A stretch of DNA of 64,000 nt from Burkholderiaceae bacterium (GCA_019236735.1 JAFAIM010000090.1:1-64000); one strand, 5' to 3'; positions 52,644-61,674 are shown, numbered from the stretch's first letter. A program made the numbers and translations. Notes: generated from the sequence alone by a model not told the origin.

Positions 52644-53617
52644 GCCGGCGCCCCTGGCGGCTGTGGCGGAGAGGCCGCAACGAGCCTGGTTCGGCGCGCC
52701 TGTACTTCAAAGTAAGCCAGATCCAGTGTCTGGTAGAAGCGCGCGCTCAACGCCTGCTCCGGGGTCTCGCCGGCGGGCAACTCGAGGAAGCGGTCCAACA
52801 CGGGGTGGCGCGCACGGTGGTGCCGGTACAGATCGTGCACTCGGGTCATGGCGCCGCGATAGTCGTCGGCCGAGATCAGCTGTGCCCCACGCGCGCTGCG
52901 CGCGAGCAGCTCCCATTCGAATACGCCGGCTGCCGAGCCTGGTGCCGCCTCGCTCGAGTTCTGGCCGGAGTGCTGCCGGAATGCCGATCCGAACACGCCG
53001 ATCCCTACGATGTCGTGGCCCGCTCGCGCGAAGTTGTAGATCATCGACACATCGGCGAGGAAGCGCGACGGGCGTGCCTCCACCTCGAACGGGTGGGTGA
53101 TGGCGTGCAGCGCCTCGGCCTCGATCAGAATGTTGCTCGGTTCCCCGATCGGATTGACGGCACGTGCAATCACCTGGCGGTAGATCCCTTCCGCGGTGAT
53201 TCGGCTCACGTGGCCTGCGGGCACGGCCATCGGCGCCCCCAGTACGCGACCGGTTGCATCGATGAAGTGGCGCGGATGGAACGCGATCTTGGCGCCGGTC
53301 GATCGGACCGCCTCCAGCAGCATCTGTACCGACCGCGGGTAGAGCAGGTCGTCGTCGAACAGGAATTTCAGGTACTGGCCCTGCGCAAGACGCAGCAGAT
53401 TGTCGCGGTTGGTCGCGTAGCAGCGCGGGGTCGGGTTGCGTTCGTAGCGGATGCGCGGGTCGTCCCACTTGGCGAGAAGCCGCTCGACGTCGTCGCCCGG
53501 ACAATCGTCGCTGACGATCAGCTCAAAGTCGCGGTGCGTTTGTGCCAGCGCGCTCGCCACGCAGGCGTCAAAGTAGTCCGGCCGGTACGCCGGGATCAGG
53601 ATGGAGACCGCAGGCAT
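52640..53617 (-). CDS. Family 2 glycosyltransferase
   Basis: GT2 enzyme of 325 residues from ATG 53617: VSILIPAYRPDYFDACVASALAQTHRDFELIVSDDCPG, then LKFLFDDDLLYPRSV with the DxD metal site. No membrane helices, so it probably acts at the inner face of the membrane or in the cytosol. Donor and acceptor unknown. Its 5' end overlaps the end of the methyltransferase paralog by 22 bases. Confidence 0.88.
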   Translation of the reverse strand: MPAVSILIPAYRPDYFDACVASALAQTHRDFELIVSDDCPGDDVERLLAKWDDPRIRYERNPTPRCYATNRDNLLRLAQGQYLKFLFDDDLLYPRSVQMLLEAVRSTGAKIAFHPRHFIDATGRVLGAPMAVPAGHVSRITAEGIYRQVIARAVNPIGEPSNILIEAEALHAITHPFEVEARPSRFLADVSMIYNFARAGHDIVGIGVFGSAFRQHSGQNSSEAAPGSAAGVFEWELLARSARGAQLISADDYRGAMTRVHDLYRHHRARHPVLDRFLELPAGETPEQALSARFYQTLDLAYFEVQARRTRLVAASPPQPPGAPA

Positions 53618-54303
53618 CGTGTGCGGGAGAAAAGGAAGAGCGGTTCGCGCGGATTGCAGCCCCATGTTGCTGCGTCCATGCCGGGCAGCACGTCCTCGTG
53701 GCGATACGCTCCGCCGTGCAGGCCGGCGGAGGCGAAGGGGCACGCAAAGTCGGCCCCGAACAGGCGCACATGCCCTCGGTCGCCGAAGAACAGATGCGCA
53801 GCCTCGGGGCGAGGTTTTGCCGTGAAGGCGAGCGTGTGCTTGAGCGTTGGCGCGTATGGACTCTGCGCCATCAACCATCCTCCATCAGAAAGCTGTTGGC
53901 CCAGCGCCCGCACAGTTTCACCCACGTCGGGGACGGCGGACAGGACCCGGTTGCAGACGATCAGGTGGAACCCGCCCGCCTCGCTCGCCGCCAGCGTCGT
54001 TTCCAGCTCATCGATCTGTGCCAAGGTCCACTCGATGGGCAGCCGGGCGAGCCTTTGCTGCAAGCGTGGCTCAGGGCCGACGTGCAGGGCACGCCGGCCG
54101 GCGACTTCATCCAGGATCCCTGTGGCGGCCAGATACATCCACGCGTGCCGCTCGCGGTCGTCGGCCCCGCACGTCGGGCAACCGTGGCGATCGGCGTCGG
54201 CGGCGACGATGTCGAGCGACCGCAGGGCGGGGCTGTACGCCTCGCGCTCTGGATCCGGCATCCAACGCTCGACACTCTGCTCGCAGATCACGCACACCGG
54301 CAT
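53596..54303 (-). CDS. Methyltransferase-like protein with cysteine-rich N-terminus (paralog 2)
   Basis: Protein of 235 residues, clearly homologous to the gene at 46624-47355. It keeps both CxxC pairs (CVIC and CPTC), DDRERHAWMYLAATG, and the C-terminal HVRLFGADFACPF and DAATWGCNPREPLFLFSRTR. The core has ALHVGPEPRLQQRL at motif I, but the VLEHV of paralog 1 is VLSAV here and the acidic motif II is altered, so it may have lost methyltransferase activity. It lies 17 bases after the fused glycosyltransferase gene. Confidence 0.72.
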   Translation of the reverse strand: MPVCVICEQSVERWMPDPEREAYSPALRSLDIVAADADRHGCPTCGADDRERHAWMYLAATGILDEVAGRRALHVGPEPRLQQRLARLPIEWTLAQIDELETTLAASEAGGFHLIVCNRVLSAVPDVGETVRALGQQLSDGGWLMAQSPYAPTLKHTLAFTAKPRPEAAHLFFGDRGHVRLFGADFACPFASAGLHGGAYRHEDVLPGMDAATWGCNPREPLFLFSRTRCLRSPS

Positions 54304-54320
54304 CGGGTCGCCCGTCTCGC

Positions 54321-55625
54321 TCAGTTGTGCACGAACAGCACGCGCGGAATCTTTGCCACTCGCAGCGGGCTGCCCTTGGCGCGAGCGATATCCTCGAAGT
54401 AGGTCGCGTCGCCGGCAAAACCCTTGTCGCGGAAACCCGCCCTGCGCGCGAGCTCGGTGCGCACCACGGCAGCTCCGATGTCGATGTTGTTGCGGCTGTA
54501 CTCGGTCGGGAAGTAGGAGTACGAGGGCGCTCGGCGCAGCCCAGGATTTTCGTGGCTGTGCACCATGTCGAACATCACGACGTCCGGGTCTTCGGCGGCG
54601 ATCGCCTCGGCGATGTATTCCATCGCACGCGGCACGTAGTAGTTGTCGTCGTTGGTGATCAGAACGTACGGCGCAGCGACGTGCTGCAGCCCGTGCTCGC
54701 GCAGCGAGTGTCCGTAGTCGTTGAAGCGGGCGCTCGAATTCGAATGCAGGATGCGGCCCGGAGCCTGCTGCTCGAAATCGCGCACGATCTGCTCGAAACT
54801 CGAGTCGGGTCCATCGTGGTAGACGTGCGCGCGCCAGTTCGATGCGGTCTGATTCAACAGGCACTGCAGCAGCACCTTGAGCGGCCCGTAACGTTTATAT
54901 GCGACGCACACGACATCGATCAGCGGCGACTGCCCGCGGGTCCCACCGGCCCCATCGGACTCGCCTTGGCCGTTCACCGAAGCGGCGGTCTCGAATGGAT
55001 TGCGCATCCGGTGCAGTTGCTCGACGATCCCGCGCGTGGTGGCCTCTTCGTGCAGCGCGATCACGCGGCCGTTCGCTCCCTCACCGGCCGCCGCGCGCCG
55101 CGCCGACAGGAACGTGTGGCTCGGCAGCGTCAGCAGGCCCTGGAAGTCGCACGCACTCCAGAGGCGGTTGAACCGTTCGGCGGCGCTTGCTGCTGCACGC
55201 TGGGCGGTCGCGCCACCCTTCGGCGTGGTCAGCAGCATCTCCAGCACGGGATGTTTGGGCCGCGCGCCGAGCAGGGCCGTGCTCAGCACGCCGGGTCGGT
55301 TGGTCTCATCGCTCCAGCAGGCAAAGGCCTGGTTCGACAGCAGATCGTCGCCGATCGGCGTCACGCAGAACGAATCGGCGTCGGCGACTACGCCGCCCTC
55401 GACGCACAGGATTTCGAAGCGCATCCAATCGACCGCCTGTCGGATGTCGATTGCTCGCGCGGCATCAATCTGCGAGCGGCAGCGCCACGTGCTCGCTGCC
55501 AGGGCGGCCTCGTCCCACAGCTTGATGGTCCATCCAGGGTGGGCGCTGACCCAGCTTGCCAGATGCGCGTGTGGCGTGAGCGATGCGTCGCCGATCCAAA
55601 TGAAATGCAGGATTTTCGGAATCAT
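54321..55625 (-). CDS. Fused glycosyltransferase: GT32-like + GT2 domains
   Basis: Protein of 434 residues. The N-terminal 200 are GT32/capsular-polysaccharide-like: IPKILHFIWIGDASL, DWMRFEILCVEGGVVADADSFC with the DxD motif, and WSDETNRPGVLSTALLGARPKHPV. From about 235 a GT2 domain starts, PLIDVVCVAYKRYGPLKVLLQCLLNQT, with VLITNDDNYYVPRAM and GFRDKGFAGDATYFEDIARAKG. Two transferase modules on one chain imply consecutive sugar additions. ATG 55625 overlaps the preceding stop (ATGA). Confidence 0.8.
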   Translation of the reverse strand: MIPKILHFIWIGDASLTPHAHLASWVSAHPGWTIKLWDEAALAASTWRCRSQIDAARAIDIRQAVDWMRFEILCVEGGVVADADSFCVTPIGDDLLSNQAFACWSDETNRPGVLSTALLGARPKHPVLEMLLTTPKGGATAQRAAASAAERFNRLWSACDFQGLLTLPSHTFLSARRAAAGEGANGRVIALHEEATTRGIVEQLHRMRNPFETAASVNGQGESDGAGGTRGQSPLIDVVCVAYKRYGPLKVLLQCLLNQTASNWRAHVYHDGPDSSFEQIVRDFEQQAPGRILHSNSSARFNDYGHSLREHGLQHVAAPYVLITNDDNYYVPRAMEYIAEAIAAEDPDVVMFDMVHSHENPGLRRAPSYSYFPTEYSRNNIDIGAAVVRTELARRAGFRDKGFAGDATYFEDIARAKGSPLRVAKIPRVLFVHN

Positions 55626-57166
55626 GCGGGCTCCTGAAGCCGCGCTGCGCGTGCGATCGCGGCGGCCGTGACAACTTCCCCTTCCAGGCCTGGTCCGAAG
55701 TCGGCACCGAACACCCGCGCGCGCATGCGTTCGTGCGCAGTCGTGGCTACCTTGCGAAGTAGGATCCGCAGGAATCCGGCAGCTTCGCGCGGGCACGGCG
55801 CCATTTTCGGATCGAGGTACTCCAGGCGCGCGATGGCGAAGCGGTGCGCAAACCAACCCATGTTCCAGAAGGAGTCCGTGAACTGGCTGAAGGACTCCTC
55901 GTCCAGGACGCGAACCTGGCCGGGATCCTGCCATCCCGATCCTGCGAGTGGATATGGAACCTCGATTGCGAGGATTCCGCCCTTTTCGAGCAGCTCCAGC
56001 GCGTTGGTCATCAGCGCCGCAAAGTCGGCAGCGCGCACGAACTCGCCCCTGGCGTAGATGGCTTCGAGACCGCCGCAGTCGAGCACGACATCGCCAAGGG
56101 TCGGAGAACGCAGTGCGAGCGGCAGCGGAATCGGATTCGACAGATCGAGCACAACGTCGGGATGGAAGCGCTCGCGAGTGTCCACGTTGATCCAGCCGGG
56201 CAGGTAGTCGTTGCCGCATCCCAGATTCATCCGGCGCGGCGACGCCACCGCGGCAGGCGAATCGCGCCGGCGCGCGATGATCGCGTGCCACTGCCGCTCT
56301 AGGAACGCGGCCAGTGGCCGCAACGAGTCGAGCGGATCGTTCGCGTGAAAGCGGCGGATCTTTGCTTCGGCCTCGGATGGGAACTGCGGGCTGGTCAGGC
56401 AACGGCGGATGAACTGCGCAATCGAATCGGCGGGCTGCCAGAACACCGTGTCTTCAAATTCGACGGGAACTTCTGCTGTGAGCTTGCGCTCGGAAATCAC
56501 CGGTGTCCCGAGCGACAGGCAGTGAGAGATGCGAGCCTGTTCGATGCGCCCGGACTGGTAGAAGTGCAGGTTCAATACCGCTTTGGCTTGCACGATGATC
56601 GCGTCGCGCTCCGGCCCGTACAGCGCCTGGTCGAACATCGTCACTGCGCAGCCGGCAGCCTCGATCTGCTCGATCAGGCGTCTGCGCCGCTCGTTGATCG
56701 AGCCGAAGAACAGCAGATCGATCGGTCTTTGCGACAGCGGCGGAGCCGGGGTGGCACCCCGCAGGTACGGCGCGTCCAGAAAGCGAACGATCGGACCCTG
56801 CTGTGTCGATGCGTAGTGGGATTGGTTCGCGGCATCGTAGTCAAGCGACGGAAGCGCTCTGAGCAGGTCCAGATAGGCTTCGGTCAGGTTTGCCCCATCG
56901 CGCCCGGTCTGCTCCAGGTTGAAGATCACGCACGGGAAGTCCTGCGTCAGCTTCGGATCGAACCCTTTGTGGGCGCCGAAGACAACGTTCAGCCGATCGC
57001 GGTACAGGCGGTTTTTCGAAAGCAGGCAGTCGATTCCGAGGCGTCCCAGGTGATGCCGCAGGTAGCGCGCTTGATCGAGGAAGCAAAGCGCGTGAGGATC
57101 GCCAGAGCGTTGGACGATGCTCAGGTTGACGGCAATGGCCTGCACCAGGAACCCCGGAAAATCCAC
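55622..57166 (-). CDS. Fused glycosyltransferase (GT-B-like) and SAM-methyltransferase
   Basis: Protein of 514 residues. The first 290 resemble family 1/4-like transferases of surface-polysaccharide loci (CVIFNLEQTGRDGANLTEAYLDLL, PIDLLFFGSINERRRRLIEQIEAAG, ARISHCLSLGTPVISERK). After a linker, a methyltransferase begins at RRMNLGCGNDYLPGWINVDTRERFHPDVVLDL and includes a YPLAGSGWQDPGQVRVL segment common in polysaccharide-modifying enzymes. A sugar may be transferred and methylated by one protein. ATG 57166 is used; other starts are possible. Confidence 0.78.
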   Translation of the reverse strand: MDFPGFLVQAIAVNLSIVQRSGDPHALCFLDQARYLRHHLGRLGIDCLLSKNRLYRDRLNVVFGAHKGFDPKLTQDFPCVIFNLEQTGRDGANLTEAYLDLLRALPSLDYDAANQSHYASTQQGPIVRFLDAPYLRGATPAPPLSQRPIDLLFFGSINERRRRLIEQIEAAGCAVTMFDQALYGPERDAIIVQAKAVLNLHFYQSGRIEQARISHCLSLGTPVISERKLTAEVPVEFEDTVFWQPADSIAQFIRRCLTSPQFPSEAEAKIRRFHANDPLDSLRPLAAFLERQWHAIIARRRDSPAAVASPRRMNLGCGNDYLPGWINVDTRERFHPDVVLDLSNPIPLPLALRSPTLGDVVLDCGGLEAIYARGEFVRAADFAALMTNALELLEKGGILAIEVPYPLAGSGWQDPGQVRVLDEESFSQFTDSFWNMGWFAHRFAIARLEYLDPKMAPCPREAAGFLRILLRKVATTAHERMRARVFGADFGPGLEGEVVTAAAIARAARLQEPA

Positions 57167-57299
57167 CTGCGAATGTTGGGTCCGGGCGGGCGTGAGGCAC
57201 CGGCCGGGCGCGATGTCCCGCCTCGCAGAGCGGGCGCGCGAACCGATCCTAAGTTGGGCAGGGGCGGCGAGAAGTCCGGAATTGCGGCTTCATTGCCGG

Positions 57300-58175
57300 T
57301 CAATCGGAGAGGAAATTCGCCTCGGAATCGGAACGCGCTGCACGCCTGGCGTTTTCGGCGTCGATCAGTTGTTGCAGTACCTGAGTGTGGCTGTGCAGCG
57401 CCTGGCCCAGCTGCGAGATCGCCTCGGCCTGCCGTAGCTGGCGTTCGTCTTGCTCGGCGATCAGCTGCAGCAGTCCCTCGCGGGTCTGATCGAGGAAAGC
57501 CGTGAGATTGCTGCCCTGATAGTCATCAAAAGAAGCCCCGTGATCCATCGTCCCGAAGCTGCGGCTGTGCTGGCCGGTGCGCCCCATGTGTTGCACGTAC
57601 GAAGTCGGCGTGACGTAGATCGGGATATTGTGCTTCGTCAGGTAGGCGCTCCAATCCCAGTCGAATTTGCGCGACACGGGAACGGCCGTCAGCACTTGCG
57701 CGAGCAGGCCGCGCTCCCACAGCGTGCCGGCAGCACCGACGCTGTGTTTGACCAGGAACCCTCTGGCAACGCCCGCAATCGCGTGCGCGGGCGTGTTGAA
57801 GACGCTGTACAGGCACGGCGCGGCACGGGCCGCATCGTCCGCGACGATCTGCAAGCATCGGTCCACCAGGTTGCGCGAAACCAGCATGTCGGCATCCAGG
57901 TTCAACAGGTACCCGCTTCGGCTGGCGACAAAACGGTGGAACAGCCGATGCATTGCCTGGTCGGCACCTCCCGAATTGGTGTCGGCGCGGACCACTTCCG
58001 CGGTCGGAAATATCGACCGCAAAAAATCGGCATCGAATTCCTGCGAGGCGTCGTCCAGGATCCAGACGCGAGCGCGTTCAAGGCCGTCGACCTGTGCAAG
58101 CGAATTCGCCAGCGCCTCCAGCAGTGAGCGGCGGTTGTAGGCGGTGATTCCGATCGTCAGGGAGGGGGACTTCAT
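57300..58175 (-). CDS. Family 2 glycosyltransferase with coiled-coil tail
   Basis: GT2 enzyme of 291 residues from ATG 58175: SLTIGITAYNRRSLLEALANSLAQ, RVWILDDASQEFDADF, LLNLDADMLVSRNLVD with a DxD site. The C-terminal 60 residues (LIAEQDERQLRQAEAISQLGQALHSHTQVLQQLIDAENARR) look like a coiled coil, perhaps for oligomerisation or complex formation. It lies 28 bases after the GT41 gene and 133 bases before the next, a gap that shows nothing notable. Confidence 0.85.
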   Translation of the reverse strand: MKSPSLTIGITAYNRRSLLEALANSLAQVDGLERARVWILDDASQEFDADFLRSIFPTAEVVRADTNSGGADQAMHRLFHRFVASRSGYLLNLDADMLVSRNLVDRCLQIVADDAARAAPCLYSVFNTPAHAIAGVARGFLVKHSVGAAGTLWERGLLAQVLTAVPVSRKFDWDWSAYLTKHNIPIYVTPTSYVQHMGRTGQHSRSFGTMDHGASFDDYQGSNLTAFLDQTREGLLQLIAEQDERQLRQAEAISQLGQALHSHTQVLQQLIDAENARRAARSDSEANFLSD

Positions 58176-58203
58176 CGTTGGCCTTCCTCGCGATGCGCAG
58201 CGT

Positions 58204-60138
58204 CTAAAGGTTCGCAGCTCCCGGCGCTGCCAGGTGCTCGGGTTCGTGTCCGGCGGCGCAGCGCTCGTGCATCCGCGCGAACAGCGCCTCAAGGTCGCGC
58301 GTGTATCCAACGCTGTCGAACAGCGCGCAGCTTTCCCGGTTCAGCGCCAGACGCGCCTTCAAGTCGGCCAGCCGCTGCGGATCGCGTGCGAGCGAAAGGG
58401 CCAGCGATTCGTAGTGCGCGGCGTCCGTTGCGATCAACTCCGGCAGATCGATCGCCTGCAGCAGGCTGGCGGCAACGCGCGAAACGAACGTGTCGCCGGG
58501 GCAGGTGATGACCGGAACTCCAGCCCAGAGCGCGTCGCTGGCGGTGGTGTGCGCGCACACCGGGCGGGTGTCGAGCACCAGGTCGGCCAGCTGCAGCCGC
58601 GCGAGATGTCGCGTCTGGTGAAGTTGCTCGCCCCAGATGATGCGCTCCGTTGCGATGCCACGAGCAAGCGCCTCGCGCGTCAGATTGCGGCGTGCCTGCG
58701 AATTGGTCTCGTACAGCCACAGGACGCTGCCGTCGACCTGCCGTAGCAGGCGGCACCATGCATCGAACACCTCGGCGGTGATCTTATAAGGGCTGTTGAA
58801 GCTGCAGAACACGAATCCGTACTCCGGTAGGCCGCACTCGGAGCGCTGTGGGCGCGAGCCGATCGCTCGGCTGCGGTCGTTCGGCTGGTAGCACATCGGC
58901 ATCTGCGCGATCTTCTCCGAGTAGTCGGCCGCGTGCGCGAGCGGCGTGACGGTGGGATCGCCGACGATGTAGTCGTAGAAGGGCGCGCCCAGTGTGCCCG
59001 GGAAGCCGAGGTAGTTGACTTGGATCGGGCTGGGCCGCAGTGCGAGGATGCCGTTGCGCGCGCCCAGCGTGTAGCCCTTTAAGTCCAGCAGGATGTCGAC
59101 GCCGTCGGCGCGAATCCGCTCGGCGGCGGCACGGTCCGACATTTCGCGCACGTCGACGAAATGGTCGACTGCGTTTTCGATGCGACGGCGAGCCGGTGAG
59201 GCGTCGTCGGCTCCGTACGAGTACGCGGACACCTCGAAGCGGGAGCGGTCGTGGTGTTCGAGGATCTGCGTCAGCAGATAGGCGGTGGCGTGCTCGTGCA
59301 GGTCGCTCGACAGATATCCGAGGCGGATCCGCCCCGTTCCGGCGCGCGGTGGGCACGAGGGCAGCGGATCCAGTCCGGTGAAGATCGCGTCGGCGTACCT
59401 GCGCGCGGCGCCGTGCTGCTGCGCGCGGGTGGAGGGCTGTGCCAGCAGTTGGAACGGTTGCGAATAGCCGGCGCCCTCATCGATCAGCCGCATCAGCTCG
59501 GGCAGATCCTCTGCCAGGTGATCCCAGCGGCAGGCGTGCAGATCCTCGAACGCCATCCCGGAAAGCAGCTGCACCGCGTCGCCGCCGACCGCGATTGCAG
59601 TCTTGTAGCACTCGCGTGACTCTTCATGCAGTTGCAGCCGGTTAAAGACGTTGCCGAGCTGCACATGCCCGGCCATGTGATCGGGTTTGCGCGACAGGCC
59701 CGCCAGATAGCGGTCAGCCGCCTCCTGGAATCTTCCCAGGTGGTGCAGCGCCTGGCCGAGCTCGAAATGCACGTGATAGTCGCGCACGTTGGCCAGGTCT
59801 CTGTCGCCCAGCAGCGCGACCGTTTCGGTCTGCCGATGCGCCGCGTTCAGGCATTCGGCAGCCACGGCCAGCGCGGGTTCGGATTGCGGCGCGAGCTTTG
59901 CGCCCCTCTGAGCCGACTGCGCACCGTCATCGTAATGGCCGCAGCGCATCTGAGCGTGCGCGAGGTTCAGCCAGAAGACGCTGTCGGACGGGCTGCGCGC
60001 GACTGCGCGCTCGAAGGAGCGCAAGGCATCCTGCCAGCGGCCGTCGTTGCCGTCCGCGAGGCCCTGGCGGTAGTCGGCCTCGCCGGCAGGCGCAGGCCGG
60101 TGCGACGCCCGGCGCATGCTGCGGGCAAGCCCCTGCAT
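58204..60138 (-). CDS. GT41 (OGT/SPINDLY-type) O-glycosyltransferase with TPR domain
   Basis: Protein of 644 residues, leader of the minus-strand glycan run. TPR repeats occupy about residues 20-260 (DALRSFERAVARSPSDSVFWLNLAHAQMRCGHYDDGAQSAQRGA). The GT-B catalytic region has RIRLGYLSSDLHEHATAYLLTQILEHHDR, VDILLDLKGYTLGARNGILALRPSPIQVNYLGFPGTLG, FVFCSFNSPYKITAEVFDAW and LDTRPVCAHTTASDALWAGVPVIT, all OGT hallmarks. Such bacterial enzymes modify Ser/Thr of surface or flagellar proteins. A GGAG site precedes the ATG. Confidence 0.93.
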   Translation of the reverse strand: MQGLARSMRRASHRPAPAGEADYRQGLADGNDGRWQDALRSFERAVARSPSDSVFWLNLAHAQMRCGHYDDGAQSAQRGAKLAPQSEPALAVAAECLNAAHRQTETVALLGDRDLANVRDYHVHFELGQALHHLGRFQEAADRYLAGLSRKPDHMAGHVQLGNVFNRLQLHEESRECYKTAIAVGGDAVQLLSGMAFEDLHACRWDHLAEDLPELMRLIDEGAGYSQPFQLLAQPSTRAQQHGAARRYADAIFTGLDPLPSCPPRAGTGRIRLGYLSSDLHEHATAYLLTQILEHHDRSRFEVSAYSYGADDASPARRRIENAVDHFVDVREMSDRAAAERIRADGVDILLDLKGYTLGARNGILALRPSPIQVNYLGFPGTLGAPFYDYIVGDPTVTPLAHAADYSEKIAQMPMCYQPNDRSRAIGSRPQRSECGLPEYGFVFCSFNSPYKITAEVFDAWCRLLRQVDGSVLWLYETNSQARRNLTREALARGIATERIIWGEQLHQTRHLARLQLADLVLDTRPVCAHTTASDALWAGVPVITCPGDTFVSRVAASLLQAIDLPELIATDAAHYESLALSLARDPQRLADLKARLALNRESCALFDSVGYTRDLEALFARMHERCAAGHEPEHLAAPGAANL

Positions 60139-60318
60139 TCGAGATTTCTCCGGGAATTCCTGAAGCCACTGTAGGGCGGCGCACGCGGGCGAAGCCGCGG
60201 AAAAGCGCGCGGAAGCGTCAGTAATTTCGCGTGATTTCGAGCATCGCCTGGCTCGCTTCCGTCCCCCGAGTCATCTGCATGCAGCACTACCGTCGGCGGG
60301 TCCTTCGGGTCAAGTTCG

Positions 60319-60549
60319 GTGAGGCATGCTGCTGCAGTGCTGACGCTCCGCTTCAAGAAAGATGCCTGGGATGCCTTCGCCAAGGAATTACGGCGGGCAT
60401 CCTGGGGTGCAGCTGCGATTGCGGGTGCGATTGGCCTACGCACGAGCAGCGGCGTTGCTGCAGCGCTGGGCGCTCTTGCTTGGGCGGCCTTGCAGATCCT
60501 CGCCATAACCGTACAATCGACTGACGTCCGCAGAGAAGAGAAAGAATGA
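60319..60549 (+). CDS. Small hypothetical membrane protein (first of a pair)
   Basis: Frame of 76 residues starting GTG (60319) or, equally well, GTG 60337 (giving VLTLRFKKDAWDAFAKEL). A short amphipathic N-terminus is followed by about two hydrophobic segments (ASWGAAAIAGAIGL and GVAAALGALAWAALQILAITV) and a charged tail. The stop overlaps the start of the next tiny gene (ATGA), which indicates translational coupling. No family recognised. Confidence 0.55.
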   Translation: MRHAAAVLTLRFKKDAWDAFAKELRRASWGAAAIAGAIGLRTSSGVAAALGALAWAALQILAITVQSTDVRREEKE

Positions 60550-60704
60550 GTCTCGTTGCTGGCTTGGCCGTGGGGCTGGGGATCGTGATTGTTACAGCCA
60601 TCGGCATGACGGCATTCGCGATCTATCTCGCAAATCGCGATGCTCGCGAGCATGAGCGACGCCAGCGAGCCAAGCTGATACTGCCCGATTCAGGTTTTCT
60701 CTGA
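60546..60704 (+). CDS. Tiny hypothetical membrane protein (second of a pair)
   Basis: A 52-residue frame starting ATG at 60546: one hydrophobic helix (AGLAVGLGIVIVTAIGMTAFAIYL) followed by a basic/acidic tail (NRDAREHERRQRAKLI). It overlaps the preceding stop by four bases and has GAAAGA before the ATG. Small membrane proteins coded in such pairs can be toxins or modulators, but nothing here proves that. Confidence 0.5.
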   Translation: MSLVAGLAVGLGIVIVTAIGMTAFAIYLANRDAREHERRQRAKLILPDSGFL

Positions 60705-60733
60705 TTCGTCTCTCGGCCCCTGTCTGAGGCCTG

Positions 60734-61072
60734 CTACTCCATCGCACTCACCAAGCAGAACCCGGACGCACCGGTCACGGTGTCATCGACCCAGATCTTC
60801 AGCGGCGACCCCGAAGTCTTCGAGGCCAACGCCAGATCGAACATCCGCCGCCCGTCCTTGTCACCGGGCAGCAGGAACACGACGTGCCCTTCGGAAGAAG
60901 TTTTGCACGTGCCGAGTGAATCGACTCCGACAAGCGAAAACCAGTTCGATTCTGCGTTTCTCGCTGAGTCCTCCAAGTGGAGTGCACCCACCGTTCCGGT
61001 CGCGGAATAGCTTGCGGCGTTAGCGGTCGATAGCACGCACGACAGAGCAGATAAGCAAGCCAGCCGCTTCAT
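60734..61072 (-). CDS. Small secreted protein, unknown function
   Basis: Protein of 112 residues with a signal peptide (MKRLACLSALSCVLSTANA) and a mature part of about 93 residues that has two cysteines, in LGTCKTS and SGFCLVS, able to form a disulfide. The pattern VVFLLPGDKDGRRMFDLALASKTSGSPLKIWVDDTVTG suggests a compact beta domain. No family recognised. It lies in the accessory patch, next to the second vapBC pair. Confidence 0.65.
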   Translation of the reverse strand: MKRLACLSALSCVLSTANAASYSATGTVGALHLEDSARNAESNWFSLVGVDSLGTCKTSSEGHVVFLLPGDKDGRRMFDLALASKTSGSPLKIWVDDTVTGASGFCLVSAME

Positions 61073-61251
61073 GGTGTAAACGCTGATGGCGCTAGCTCAC
61101 ACTACCACGAGGGTGTGTCCACACTTGGTGGATTTCATCAACCCAGTGTGGGGCCAGGAGTAAGCAGGTGCTCCAAGCTTGGCCCGCTTAGCTGCTGCTG
61201 GCGGACCTAATAACCCCCGGTGCGCGCTGTTCCCACCTGCACCTACACCGC

Positions 61252-61674
61252 TCACTCCGCACCAACCAGGATCCGGAACCCTGCTTGGTGGAAATGGCGA
61301 TCCGTCGTCAGCGCCTCGATCAACCGCAGCTCGCGCATCACGATGAAACTGCTGCAATCGGTGAAGGAATACGGGTGATCCGCATGTTTCCTGAAAAATG
61401 CCTTGGTCTGATCGAAGCGCAGCGACCCGATCCATTCAACGCGAATTCCCGCGCTGCGCTCGAGCAGATCAAGGATTCGCAAAGCAACGTGCTTACCCCC
61501 GCGGGCGTTCGCAAGGTTGATGGTCTCTGCGACCACGTAGTCACTTGTCACCAGCAGGCGACCGGAGCGAAGTAGTGCGCGAACGGTGTCGCTTGCGGCG
61601 GCGTGGTGAGCGTCGCGCTTGTCGATCAGTGCGTAAAGAACCGACGTGTCGATGAAGGTGTCACGAGCTGCCAT
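61252..61674 (-). CDS. vapC: VapC-type PIN-domain toxin (second module)
   Basis: PIN-domain ribonuclease of 140 residues from ATG 61674. All four acidic positions are in place: D in FIDTSVLYALID, E in VVAETINLANA, D in YSFTDCSSFIVMRE and D in ALTTDRHFHQAGF. It is not closely related to the VapC at 19143-19568. The start lies inside the antitoxin gene, overlapping it by 14 bases. Confidence 0.92.
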   Translation of the reverse strand: MAARDTFIDTSVLYALIDKRDAHHAAASDTVRALLRSGRLLVTSDYVVAETINLANARGGKHVALRILDLLERSAGIRVEWIGSLRFDQTKAFFRKHADHPYSFTDCSSFIVMRELRLIEALTTDRHFHQAGFRILVGAE

